DNA of 36,238 nt from Stenotrophomonas beteli (GTDB lineage: Bacteria; Pseudomonadota; Gammaproteobacteria; Xanthomonadales; Xanthomonadaceae): NCBI RefSeq assembly GCF_001431665.1, contig NZ_LLXV01000050.1, positions 1 to 36,238 of the forward strand, written 5' to 3'. The notes beneath the pieces were generated by a model. The model had not been told where the DNA came from and made no database searches. It was given only the letters and a program-made list of their open reading frames with translations. Position 1 is the first letter of the stretch. The number at the start of each line of letters is the position of its first letter. This document shows, piece after piece, positions 1-7,850 of the stretch. A program made the translations under genes and the position numbers.

Positions 1-246
1 TTTTGGAAGAGGGGAGTGCGGCAGGGCTGCGCCCTGCACCTGCCGAATCAACGGCAACGGCAACAGCAGGCTATCCGTGGGATGGCGGGGGGGGGGCCGG
101 TGCGGGGGGAGGGGCCAAGAACGCCATGGCGGTCACCCCCCCCCCACCCGGACCCCCCCCGCCATCCCACGGATAGCCTGCTGTTGCCGTTGCCGTTGAT
201 TCGGCAGGTGCAGGGCGCAGCCCTGCCGCACTCCCCTCTTCCAAAA
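1..246. repeat. Perfect 94-bp inverted repeat with 58-bp spacer
   Basis: Bases 1-94 are the exact reverse complement of 153-246; position i pairs with 247-i, checked block by block without a mismatch. Each arm holds a smaller palindrome (GCAGGGC TGC GCCCTGC, 21-37) and ends in a G/C homopolymer tract next to the loop. The loop (95-152) is G-rich then C-rich. The arm begins at the window edge, so it may extend further left. No reading frame with credible protein content lies here. A related half-element is at 36154-36238. It is an intergenic repeat upstream of ppx; its role is unknown. Confidence 0.9.
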
Positions 247-286
247 TGTGAAGGCCGCGCGGTGACGAGCACACCGCCCCTTCGGC

Positions 287-292
287 TAACAT
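287..292 (+). promoter_or_regulatory. Possible -10 element for ppx, leaderless arrangement
   Basis: TAACAT lies six bases before the chosen ppx ATG and no Shine-Dalgarno sequence is visible. If it is a -10 box, transcription would start at or next to the start codon. No good -35 is seen. Confidence 0.3.
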
Positions 293-298
293 TCGCCC

Positions 299-1825
299 AT
301 GCCGCATACCACCACGACTCCGCCCGCATTGCAGGATGGCGACCTGCTGGCCGCCATCGACCTTGGCTCCAACAGTTTCCACATGGTCATCGCGCGCTAC
401 ACGCTCGGCCAGCTGCGGGTGATCGACCGCCTGCGCGAAACGGTGCGCATGGCCGACGGCCTGGACGGCAAGGGCGGGCTCTCCGCCGCGGCCCGGCAGC
501 GTGCGCTGGAGTGCCTGGCCCGATTCGGCCAGCGCATCCGCAACCTGCCGCCGCACCGCGTGCGTGCGCTGGCCACCAACACCGTGCGCCAGCTGCGCTC
601 GCCGCAGTCGTTCCTGGTCCCGGCCGAGACCGCGCTGGGCCATGCCATCGAAGTGGTCAGCGGCCGCGAAGAAGCGCGCCTGATCTACCTCGGCGTGGCG
701 CATGCGCAGCCTCCCAAGCCCGGCCAGCGCCGGCTGGTGATCGACATCGGCGGTGGCTCGACCGAATTCATCATCGGCATGGGCATGCAGACCCTGGAAC
801 GCGAGAGCCTGCAGGCCGGCTGCATCGCCAGCACCCGCCGCTTCTTCCCTGGCGGCAAGCTCAGCCGCAAGCGCTGGAAGGATGCGCTGGCCGAGATCGG
901 CCGCGAGTTCCAGCCCTTCGCCAGCAAGTACCGCGCACTGGGCTGGCAAGAGGCGCTGGGTTCGTCGGGCACGCACAAGGCGATCAGCGAGATCTGCGCG
1001 ACGATGAAGCTGAGCAAGGGCGCGATCACCGCTGAAGCCCTGCCGCAGCTGCGCGACGAACTGCTGAAAGCCAAGAAGATCGACGACATCCAGTTGCCGG
1101 GGCTGTCCAACGACCGCCGCCCGATCATCGCCGGCGGCATCCTGGTGCTGGAAGCTGCTTTCCAGGCGCTGGGGCTGCAGAAGCTGCTGGTCAGCAAGGC
1201 CGCGATGCGCGAAGGCATTCTCTATGACATCGTCGGCCGTGCCGGCGACAACGACCTGCGCGAGGAGTCGGTGGCTGCGCTCAGCCAGCGCTATGGCATC
1301 GACGCCGTACAGGCCGACCGCGTGCAGGACACCGCACTGTCGCTGCTGGAGCAGGTGCAGGAGCGCTGGGCCCTGGATGCCGACGACGCACGCATGCTCG
1401 GCTGGGCCGCCCGCCTGCATGAGCTGGGCCTGATGATCGCCCACAGCGGCTACCACGTGCATGGCAGCTATGTGCTGGAGCACTCGGACATTGCCGGCTT
1501 CTCGCGGCAGGAGCAGCAGATGCTGGCCGCACTGGTGCGCAGCCATCGCCGCAGCGTGCCCAAGACCACGTTCGATGCCCTGCCCGAGCGCCTGCTGTTG
1601 ACGGCACGCCGGCTGGCGGCCCTGCTGCGGCTGGCGGTGCTGCTCAATCGCGCCCATGAGGACGATCCGCTGCCGGCACTAGAGCTGACCGCTGACGACA
1701 ACCGGCTGTCGCTGATCGTGCCGCAGGCGTTCATCGATGCCCGCCCGCTGCTGCGCGCCGATCTGATCGGCGAGAACGATGGCCTGGCCGGGCTCGGCAT
1801 CCAGTTCCGCCCCTTCGTTGCCTGA
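299..1825 (+). CDS. ppx: Exopolyphosphatase, Ppx/GppA family
   Basis: This 508-aa protein belongs to the Ppx/GppA phosphatase family, which releases phosphate from the ends of polyphosphate chains (Ppx) or hydrolyses pppGpp (GppA). Visible ASKHA-fold signatures are DLGSNSFH at 21-28 (phosphate 1 loop), SGREEARLIY at 121-130 (region of the catalytic Glu) and VIDIGGGSTEF at 147-157 (phosphate 2 loop). A helical HD-like C-terminal half follows from about residue 310, with AARLHELG and a later SHRR. The length matches long-form Ppx (about 510 aa) better than a short GppA-only protein, so Ppx is favoured, but sequence alone does not separate the two activities. The ATG at 299 fits the family N-terminus. 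Partner genes such as ppk are not in the window. It is probably cytoplasmic or membrane-associated. Confidence 0.9.
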   Translation: MPHTTTTPPALQDGDLLAAIDLGSNSFHMVIARYTLGQLRVIDRLRETVRMADGLDGKGGLSAAARQRALECLARFGQRIRNLPPHRVRALATNTVRQLRSPQSFLVPAETALGHAIEVVSGREEARLIYLGVAHAQPPKPGQRRLVIDIGGGSTEFIIGMGMQTLERESLQAGCIASTRRFFPGGKLSRKRWKDALAEIGREFQPFASKYRALGWQEALGSSGTHKAISEICATMKLSKGAITAEALPQLRDELLKAKKIDDIQLPGLSNDRRPIIAGGILVLEAAFQALGLQKLLVSKAAMREGILYDIVGRAGDNDLREESVAALSQRYGIDAVQADRVQDTALSLLEQVQERWALDADDARMLGWAARLHELGLMIAHSGYHVHGSYVLEHSDIAGFSRQEQQMLAALVRSHRRSVPKTTFDALPERLLLTARRLAALLRLAVLLNRAHEDDPLPALELTADDNRLSLIVPQAFIDARPLLRADLIGENDGLAGLGIQFRPFVA

Positions 1826-1970
1826 ATACGCGCCCCCGTGCAGGTCACGGGGCGACAAGGTGACGCACTTCGCCATCCCACTTTGCGCAGTCTGGCGGTT
1901 TTTTGTGCTGCCACGCAGCACGGCGAGGTCAGCACCGTTTCCGTGAACACCGCGTAACCGCCTGCTTTTG

Positions 1971-1985
1971 TTCACGTTTCGTGAA
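1971..1985. promoter_or_regulatory. Operator-like palindrome TTCACG-TTT-CGTGAA
   Basis: A perfect 6-3-6 inverted repeat lies about 155 bases upstream of the receptor gene and about 40 bases before a promoter-like site. A half-site relative, TTTCCGTGAA, lies upstream at about 1938-1947. Its shape suits a dimeric repressor or activator, but the regulator is not identifiable here. Confidence 0.4.
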
Positions 1986-2023
1986 AAAGCCGGGTGTTCC
2001 ACGACATAAATGGATACGAACTC

Positions 2024-2054
2024 TTTACAGAGCATTAACCAACGAGACTACTAT
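2024..2054 (+). promoter_or_regulatory. Possible promoter of the TonB-dependent receptor
   Basis: TTTACA (2024-2029) and TACTAT (2049-2054) resemble -35 and -10 boxes separated by 19 bases, slightly longer than ideal. The resulting leader would be about 80 bases. Confidence 0.35.
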
Positions 2055-2142
2055 CGGGTTACCGGCTCGGTCATTGGCCATGCCGGCTTCCTTCGACGCC
2101 CGCTTTGGCGTCCTTTGCACGACCTGAGAGAGAGAGCTCGCC

Positions 2143-5082
2143 ATGACTTCACGCACCACCACACTGGGGCAGGCCATCCGCTACGCCCTGGCTACCACCG
2201 CAACGCTGGCCGCCCTGCCCGCGTTTGCCCAGGACGGCAGCAGCGCCACTCCCACCAACCTCGACCGCATCGAGATCACCGGTTCGCGCATCCGCCAGGT
2301 GGACGTGGAAACCGCACAGCCGGTGTTCGCGATCACCCGCACCGCCATCGAGCAGCAGGGCTTCAGCTCGGTCGCCGACATCCTGCAGAACGTCACCGCG
2401 ATGGGCAGCCCGGCGATCAGCCGTGCCAACGCGCTGACCGCAGGTGAGAACGCGGGTGGTTCCTACATCGACATGCGCAACCTGGGCACCCAGCGCACGC
2501 TGGTGCTGATCAACGGCAAGCGCCTGGGCATCAGCACCTCCGGCTACCAGGACATCTCCACGATTCCGGTGTCGGCGGTGGAGCGCATCGAAGTGCTGAA
2601 GGATGGCGCGTCGGCCATCTACGGTTCCGATGCCATGTCCGGCGTGGTCAACATCATCACCCGCTCCAATGTCACCGGTGTGACCGCCAACGTCTACCAC
2701 GGCCAGTTCAGCCAGGGCGACGGCGCACGCGACCGCTTCGACGTGGTCGCGGGCTGGAGCAATGACCGCATCTCGCTGACCGTCGCGGCCGAGCATGCCG
2801 AAGAAAAGGCCGTGTGGGCCAAGGACCGTGGCTTCAGCGCCTACGGCCTGACCGACCGCCATGCCGACAACCTGACCAACTGGGCCACCATCAGCCAGTA
2901 TGGCCAGTTCACCGGCGTGAAGGGGCGCCCGGGCTGCACCTCGAGCAGCGGCTGCAACTACTCGCTCAACCGCGGTACCGATCCGACCAACCCGGCCAAC
3001 TACCACATCACCGATCCGACCGGGTTCACCGGCGACGTCAGCAACAGCAACGACCAGATGCACCTGAACTTCCCGCTCAAGCGTGATTCGGTGTACTTCG
3101 ACGGCCGCTTCAAGATCACCGACAACGTCAACTTCCGCACCGAGCTGGGCTACAACAAGCGCAAGGCCGTGCGCCAGATCGCCGGCTACCCGCTGCAGTC
3201 GAGCACCGCAGGCGTGGGCTCGATGTCGATCGACAGCTACTTCAACCCGTTCGGCCGCCAGCACGGCTACGCCACCCCGACCGCCGTGGCCTGGAACCGC
3301 CGCACCTGGGAAGTGCCGCGCGTGACCACCAGCGAGCTGAAGACCTACCGCGCGGTGGCTTCGTTCGACGGTTCGTTCGAGATCGGCAGCCGCTACTTCG
3401 ATTGGGAAGCGGGCTACCAGTACAACCGCAACGAGCTGGAAACCATCGCGACCGGCAACCTGCACAAGGCCCGCGTCGCCGGCGGCGTCGGCCCGTCGTT
3501 CTACAATGCGGCCACCGGCAAGGTCCAGTGCGGTACCGCTGCCGCGCCGATCTCCTACGACGTGTGCAAGCCGTGGAACCCGCTGGTGCCGTACGGCACG
3601 ATCGATCCGAACGGCATCGATGGCAATGCCGACCTGCAGGCCTGGCTGTTCCCGCCGGAGGTCACCACCGGCAAGACCACCAGCAAGAACTTCTTCGCCA
3701 ACATCGCCGGTTCCATCGTGACCCTGCCGGCCGGCGACCTGGGCTTTGCGTTCGGTGTGGAAAGCCGCAAGGAAACCGGTGAATACCGCCCGGATCCGCT
3801 GGCGCAGACCGGTGCCACCACCAACCTGGCCGCAGGCCCGACCGGTGGCGGCTACAAGGTCAACGAGGCATACCTGGAAATCAACGTGCCGGTGCTGGCC
3901 GATCTGCCGGGCGCGAAGGAACTGACCTTCAACGGTGCCACCCGCTTCTCCGACTACGACACCTTCGGCAACACGCTCAACAGCAAGTTCGGCTTCAAGT
4001 GGAAGCCGTTCGACCAGCTGCTGGTCCGTGGTACCTGGGCTGAAGGCTTCCGCGCCCCGACCATCAGCGATCTGTACGGTGGTGGCTCGCAGACCTTCGC
4101 CCAGTTCAGCGACCCCTGCGACGTGCAGTTCGGCTCTTCGCGCACCAGCGCCGAAGTGCGTGCACGCTGCGCCCGTGACATTGCCAACGCTGCAACCTTC
4201 CGCCAGCTGCGCCAGGGCAACCAGCCGGTCGCCACCTCGGTGGACGCGACGCCGGTGCCGTTCGTGTCCGGCTCCAACCCGAGCCTGACCCCGGAAACCT
4301 CGACCAGCAAGACGCTGGGCCTGGTCTGGAGCCCGAGCTTCATCAAGAACTTCAACGCCTCGCTGGACTGGTGGAAGATCCGCATCGACAACACCATCGT
4401 TGCCGACAGCCCGACCCAGATCCTGATCGACTGCTACGAGCAGGGCATTGACGCACGCTGCCAGCGCTTCACCCGTGACAAGTCGACCGGCCCGACCGCC
4501 GGCATCGTCGATACCCTGCAGTTCGGCAGCCGCAACGCCGGCTTCATGGAAACCGAAGGCTACGACCTGGACTTGAACTACCGCCTGGAAACCAGCGTCG
4601 GCAAGTTCAACGCTGGCTGGGCCACCACCTATGTCAGCAAGAGCGTGTATCGCTCGACCAACGACAGCACGGTGGTGCCGACCGTTTCCAACGGCATCGG
4701 CAGCAACTTCCGCGTCCGTTCGAACCTGGTGCTGGGCTGGGACCTGGGCAACTTCGGCGTCAGCTGGACCGCGCGCTACTACTCCGGCGTGAAGGAACAG
4801 TGCGTGGACATCCGTGCCTATCCGGACGAGTGCTCCGATCCGGGCGTGTACGCCCCGTGGTACAAGGGCGCACGCAACTACAACGAGCGTGGTTCGGTCA
4901 CCTTCCACGACGTGCAGTTCCGTTACTCGCTGCCGTGGGATGCCACCGTCTCGGTCGGTGCCAACAACGTGTTCGAGAAGACCGGCCCGATCATGTACAC
5001 CAAGCCGAATTCGGCCTTCTCGTACTACGGCGGCTACGATATCGGTCGCTTCGTTTACATGAAGTACCAGCAGCGCTTCTGA
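2143..5082 (+). CDS. TonB-dependent outer membrane receptor
   Basis: The 979-aa product has a signal peptide ending in LPAFA (cleavage after about residue 29), then a DRIEITGSRI segment resembling a TonB box. A plug domain follows (about 50-180) with the typical SVADILQNV, RTLVLINGKR, VERIEVLKDGASAIYGSDA and GVVNIITR motifs. The C-terminal beta-barrel contains GTWAEGFRAPTISDLYGGG and ends in the terminal Phe (QQRF) used for outer membrane insertion. It belongs to the long 'Oar/colicin I-like' receptors that Xanthomonadaceae carry in large numbers. Substrates in this family range from siderophores and vitamins to carbohydrates and peptides, and nothing here fixes which one. The start is supported by a GAGAGAGAG ribosome site. 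The gene stands alone, with its own terminator and an upstream palindrome that may be its operator. Confidence 0.93.
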   Translation: MTSRTTTLGQAIRYALATTATLAALPAFAQDGSSATPTNLDRIEITGSRIRQVDVETAQPVFAITRTAIEQQGFSSVADILQNVTAMGSPAISRANALTAGENAGGSYIDMRNLGTQRTLVLINGKRLGISTSGYQDISTIPVSAVERIEVLKDGASAIYGSDAMSGVVNIITRSNVTGVTANVYHGQFSQGDGARDRFDVVAGWSNDRISLTVAAEHAEEKAVWAKDRGFSAYGLTDRHADNLTNWATISQYGQFTGVKGRPGCTSSSGCNYSLNRGTDPTNPANYHITDPTGFTGDVSNSNDQMHLNFPLKRDSVYFDGRFKITDNVNFRTELGYNKRKAVRQIAGYPLQSSTAGVGSMSIDSYFNPFGRQHGYATPTAVAWNRRTWEVPRVTTSELKTYRAVASFDGSFEIGSRYFDWEAGYQYNRNELETIATGNLHKARVAGGVGPSFYNAATGKVQCGTAAAPISYDVCKPWNPLVPYGTIDPNGIDGNADLQAWLFPPEVTTGKTTSKNFFANIAGSIVTLPAGDLGFAFGVESRKETGEYRPDPLAQTGATTNLAAGPTGGGYKVNEAYLEINVPVLADLPGAKELTFNGATRFSDYDTFGNTLNSKFGFKWKPFDQLLVRGTWAEGFRAPTISDLYGGGSQTFAQFSDPCDVQFGSSRTSAEVRARCARDIANAATFRQLRQGNQPVATSVDATPVPFVSGSNPSLTPETSTSKTLGLVWSPSFIKNFNASLDWWKIRIDNTIVADSPTQILIDCYEQGIDARCQRFTRDKSTGPTAGIVDTLQFGSRNAGFMETEGYDLDLNYRLETSVGKFNAGWATTYVSKSVYRSTNDSTVVPTVSNGIGSNFRVRSNLVLGWDLGNFGVSWTARYYSGVKEQCVDIRAYPDECSDPGVYAPWYKGARNYNERGSVTFHDVQFRYSLPWDATVSVGANNVFEKTGPIMYTKPNSAFSYYGGYDIGRFVYMKYQQRF

Positions 5083-5112
5083 TCCATCGCGCTGTGACAT
5101 GAAGCACCACGA

Positions 5113-5142
5113 CCACGGCCCTTCGGGGCCGTGGTTTTTTTT
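5113..5142 (+). terminator. Rho-independent terminator after the receptor gene
   Basis: A perfect 9-bp stem, CCACGGCCC / GGGCCGTGG, closes a TTCG tetraloop and is followed by eight T residues. It sits about 30 bases after the receptor stop codon. Confidence 0.93.
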
Positions 5143-5252
5143 GCCCCGCACTGACCATACGGTGGCCGGCAGCAGCGTCATCCAGCGGTCGCACAACGGT
5201 CATGTCGGCTACATCGCCAGGCCCGAGCATGCCCGAAACCGGGAGGCCCGCC

Positions 5253-6398
5253 ATGCGCTATGCCATCGTCACCGAGACCTATCCGCCGGAAGTGAACGGC
5301 GTTGCCCTCACCGTGCAGGGGCTGGAACAGGGACTGCGCGCGGCCGGGCACGAGATCGACCTGGTACGTCCCCGGCAGGCCAGCGAAGCGTTGGATTCGG
5401 CGCCGGGCACCCTGCTGGTGCCTGGGGCGGCGCTGCCCCGTTACCCGGGCCTGCGCTTCGGCCTGCCGGCGCCGATCCGGCTCGGGCGCCACTGGCAGCA
5501 GCAACGCCCGGATGCGGTCTACGTTGCCACCGAAGGCCCGCTGGGCTGGTCGGCGCTGCGCACTGCGCGCCGCCTGGGCATCCCGATCGCCAGCGGCTTC
5601 CACACGCGCTTCGACGAATACCTTCCCGATTACGGTGTTGCCTGGCTCCAGGCTGCGGCGATGCGCTGGATGCGGCGCTTCCACAACCAGGCCGATGCCA
5701 CCCTGGTGCCGACCCGCGAACTGCAGCAGTTCCTCGGCGAGCAGGGCTTCGAGCGGGTTCGCCTGCTGGCCCGCGCGGTCGACAGCCAGCAGTTCGATCC
5801 GGCCCGGCGTGATCCGGCCCTGCGCGAGGAATGGGGCGTGGATGGCAACGGCCTGGTCGCCCTCTACGTGGGCCGCATTGCCGCCGAAAAGAACCTTGGC
5901 CTTGCGGTGAAGGCGTTCCGCCGCCTCCAGCAGATCCGGCCGAAGGCGCGCTTCGTGTGGGTAGGCGATGGGCCCGCCCGCGAGAAGCTGGCACACGAGA
6001 ACCCCGACTTCATCTTCTGTGGCATCCAGCGCGGCGATGCCCTAGCCCGGCACTTCGCCAGCGGCGACCTGTTCCTGTTCCCCAGCCGCAGCGAGACGTT
6101 TGGCAACGTGACCCTGGAGAGCATGGCCAGCGGCGTGGCGACGGTGGCCTTCGATTATGGTGCCGCGCGCGAATATCTGCGGACCGGCGAGAACGGCGCA
6201 GCGGTGGACAGCGACGAGCAGTTCATCGACGCTGCGGTGCAACTGGCCGGCGACGATGCGCAACGGCGCGCGCTCGGCAGCAACGCCGCACGTGCGATGA
6301 AGCGGCTGCATCCCCAGCAGGTGGTGGCCGAGTTCGATGCCCTGCTGGCCGAACTGGCCCAGTCGCGGAGGAGCGGCCATGCGCACCACGCCGCTTGA
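5253..6398 (+). CDS. GT4-family glycosyltransferase (GT-B fold)
   Basis: The 381-aa protein has an N-terminal acceptor domain starting TETYPPEVNGV, which is typical of MgtA/PimB-like and sulfoquinovosyl-type family 4 transferases. The C-terminal nucleotide-sugar domain has GRIAAEKNL at 208-216, WVGDGP at 236-241 and the E-x7-E motif ETFGNVTLE at 281-289. Such enzymes transfer a hexose (often mannose) from a nucleotide sugar to a lipid or glycan acceptor at the inner membrane face. The true donor and acceptor cannot be read from sequence. The start at 5253 is chosen because GGGAGG lies seven bases upstream; an in-frame ATG at 5229 is less well placed. The 3' end overlaps the next gene by 20 bases, implying translational coupling with a PAP2 phosphatase and a joint role on lipid-linked substrates. 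Confidence 0.85.
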   Translation: MRYAIVTETYPPEVNGVALTVQGLEQGLRAAGHEIDLVRPRQASEALDSAPGTLLVPGAALPRYPGLRFGLPAPIRLGRHWQQQRPDAVYVATEGPLGWSALRTARRLGIPIASGFHTRFDEYLPDYGVAWLQAAAMRWMRRFHNQADATLVPTRELQQFLGEQGFERVRLLARAVDSQQFDPARRDPALREEWGVDGNGLVALYVGRIAAEKNLGLAVKAFRRLQQIRPKARFVWVGDGPAREKLAHENPDFIFCGIQRGDALARHFASGDLFLFPSRSETFGNVTLESMASGVATVAFDYGAAREYLRTGENGAAVDSDEQFIDAAVQLAGDDAQRRALGSNAARAMKRLHPQQVVAEFDALLAELAQSRRSGHAHHAA

Positions 6399-6918
6399 AC
6401 TGCTGGCAGGCCGCGAAGCGCGCCTGTGCCGGCGGGCCAACCACTATTGCCGGCGGCGCCGCGTACGTCGCCTGTTCGCGGTGATCAGCCGGCTCGGCGA
6501 TGGCGTGTTCTGGTATGTGCTGATGGGTGCGCTGGTGCTGATCGATGGCTTCGACGGCCTGCGCGCGTCGGTGCACATGGCCACCACGGGACTGGCTGCG
6601 CTGCTGCTGTACAAGGGCCTCAAGCGCTGGACCCGGCGTCCGCGCCCGTATGCGGCAGACCTGCGCATCCGCGCGTGGGTGGCGCCGCTGGACGAGTTCA
6701 GCTTCCCCTCCGGGCACACACTGCACGCGGTGTCGTTCACCATCGTCGCGCTGGCCTACTACCCGTGGCTGGCGCCCCTGCTGGTGCCGTTCACCTGCGG
6801 CGTGGCCCTGTCGCGCGTCGTACTGGGGCTGCATTACCCCAGCGATGTGCTGGCTGCAACCGGCATCGCCGCACTGTTGGCGTCTGCCAGCCTGGCCTGG
6901 CTGCCGCTGCCGGTGTAG
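6379..6918 (+). CDS. PAP2-family membrane phosphatase
   Basis: The 179-aa polytopic protein carries the full type 2 phosphatidic acid phosphatase signature: K-x6-RP (KRWTRRPRP, 82-90), PSGH (110-113) and SR-x5-H-x3-D (SRVVLGLHYPSD, 145-156). These include the catalytic histidines and the stabilising Asp. Hydrophobic segments at about 43-58, 66-80, 115-140 and 155-175 place the active site at the outer face of the inner membrane. Family members dephosphorylate phosphatidic acid, phosphatidylglycerol phosphate, undecaprenyl pyrophosphate or lipid A; the substrate is undetermined. The start is set by GGAGGAG, five bases before the ATG and inside the upstream glycosyltransferase gene. A basic N-terminus (CRRRRVRR) is cytoplasmic by the positive-inside rule. 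Confidence 0.87.
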   Translation: MRTTPLELLAGREARLCRRANHYCRRRRVRRLFAVISRLGDGVFWYVLMGALVLIDGFDGLRASVHMATTGLAALLLYKGLKRWTRRPRPYAADLRIRAWVAPLDEFSFPSGHTLHAVSFTIVALAYYPWLAPLLVPFTCGVALSRVVLGLHYPSDVLAATGIAALLASASLAWLPLPV

Positions 6919-6923
6919 CCCCC

Positions 6924-6966
6924 GGGGATCAGATCGCTTCTGCTTCGGAAAAGGGATCTGGTCCCC
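6924..6966. repeat. Palindromic intergenic element (GGGG-TC-rich family)
   Basis: GGGGATCAGATC and GGATCTGGTCCCC are near inverted copies flanking a CTTCGG-like centre, directly after the PAP2 gene stop. It resembles the elements at 23278-23316 and 32241-32331. Confidence 0.6.
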
Positions 6967-7002
6967 ACGCTGCCGGCGGCGCTTCCGTCATCGTTGATGC
7001 CC

Positions 7003-7008
7003 TAGAAT
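7003..7008 (+). promoter_or_regulatory. -10 element of lpxH, probably leaderless
   Basis: TAGAAT ends six bases before the lpxH ATG. A start site seven or so bases downstream of the -10 would coincide with the ATG, and no Shine-Dalgarno sequence is present, so a leaderless mRNA is inferred. The -35 is weak. Confidence 0.5.
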
Positions 7009-7014
7009 GCGGGC

Positions 7015-7761
7015 ATGACCACGCTGTTCATTTCCGACCTGCACCTGGACCCCAGCCGTCCGGAGATCACCGACCTGTTCCTGCGCTTCCTGCGCGAGCA
7101 GGCGCCCGGCGCCGATGCGCTGTACATCCTCGGCGACCTGTTCGAAGCCTGGATCGGCGACGATACGCCGTCACCCGCCGCCGATGCGGTGGCCGATGCG
7201 TTGAAGGCGCTGTCCGACAGTGGCGTGCCGGTCTACTTCATCCGTGGCAACCGCGACTTCCTGCTCGGCGAGGACTATGCGCGCCGTGCCGGCCTGCGCA
7301 TCCTGCCCGACCCGTGCGTGATCGAGCTGTATGGCCGCCCGGTGCTGCTGCAGCACGGCGATCTGCTGTGCACCGATGACGTCCCCTATCAGCAGTTCCG
7401 TGCGCAGACCCGCGATCCGGCGTTCCAGGCACAGTTCCTGTCGCAGCCGCTGGCCGCCCGCATCGCCTTCGCACAGAAGGCACGTGACGCCAGCCAGGCC
7501 CGCCAGTCGGAAATGAAGCAGGGCGATCGTGCGAAGTTCGAGACCGTGACTGACGTGGCGCCGGCCGAGGTCGAGGCCACCTTCGTGCGCCACGGCGTGG
7601 ACACCATGATCCACGGCCACACGCACCGGCCGGCCATCCATGCGCTGCAGGCCGGCGGCCGCGAGCGCAGCCGCATCGTGCTGGGCGACTGGTACGAACA
7701 GGGCTCGGTGCTGCGCGTGGATGCCAGCGGCTGGTCGCTGGAGACCCTGGCGCGCGAATAG
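7015..7761 (+). CDS. lpxH: UDP-2,3-diacylglucosamine diphosphatase LpxH
   Basis: The 248-aa calcineurin-like metallophosphoesterase hydrolyses UDP-2,3-diacylglucosamine to lipid X and UMP, the fourth step of lipid A synthesis, at the inner membrane. The two-metal site is intact: D8-L-H10, GD at 40-41, GNRD at 78-81, HGD at 114-116 and the C-terminal HGHTH at 200-204. Length and N-terminus (TLFISDLHL) match E. coli LpxH closely. The insertion between 120 and 190 is the lid that covers the acyl chains in this family. The gene is monocistronic as far as visible: palindromic repeats lie on both sides, a -10 box sits almost on the start codon, and the next gene is convergent. Confidence 0.95.
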   Translation: MTTLFISDLHLDPSRPEITDLFLRFLREQAPGADALYILGDLFEAWIGDDTPSPAADAVADALKALSDSGVPVYFIRGNRDFLLGEDYARRAGLRILPDPCVIELYGRPVLLQHGDLLCTDDVPYQQFRAQTRDPAFQAQFLSQPLAARIAFAQKARDASQARQSEMKQGDRAKFETVTDVAPAEVEATFVRHGVDTMIHGHTHRPAIHALQAGGRERSRIVLGDWYEQGSVLRVDASGWSLETLARE

Positions 7762-7769
7762 CGGATCGC

Positions 7770-7845
7770 AAGCTGCCAACCAAGGTTGGCATCTACCAGA
7801 GCAGGTGCATGCGCCCGGGTAGACGCCGACCTTGGCCGGCGCTTG
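7770..7845. repeat. Inverted pair of GTAG-headed (SMAG-type) REP units
   Basis: Two hairpin units face each other: 7770-7797 (reverse complement begins GGTAGATGCCAACC) and 7819-7845 (GTAGACGCCGACCTTGG). They lie between the convergent lpxH and metalloprotease genes. GTAG-headed palindromes are the abundant REP family of S. maltophilia. Confidence 0.75.
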
Positions 7846-7850
7846 GACAC

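Larger units (their letters stand above)
1826..2142. other. Intergenic region upstream of the TonB-dependent receptor
   Basis: This is a 317-base gap. It begins with a GC hairpin just after the ppx stop (around 1829-1853, without a clear T tract). It continues with a palindrome at 1971-1985 and a promoter-like pair at 2024-2054, and ends with the purine-rich ribosome site before 2143. Short reading frames here look non-coding. Confidence 0.5.

Noticed and set aside
1..246. An insertion sequence or transposon end at the left edge
   Set aside because: Long inverted arms are present, but the 58-base centre cannot encode a transposase and no target-site duplication can be judged at the window edge.
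1903..2127. Small protein in the gap before the TonB-dependent receptor
   Set aside because: Short overlapping frames have no ribosome site or plausible composition and cover promoter-like sequence.
2149..5196. A 1015-codon open frame on the minus strand opposite the TonB-dependent receptor
   Set aside because: It has no family resemblance, is Val/Ala/His/Arg/Gly-rich as expected for the shadow of a GC-rich gene, and overlaps a clear receptor gene fully.
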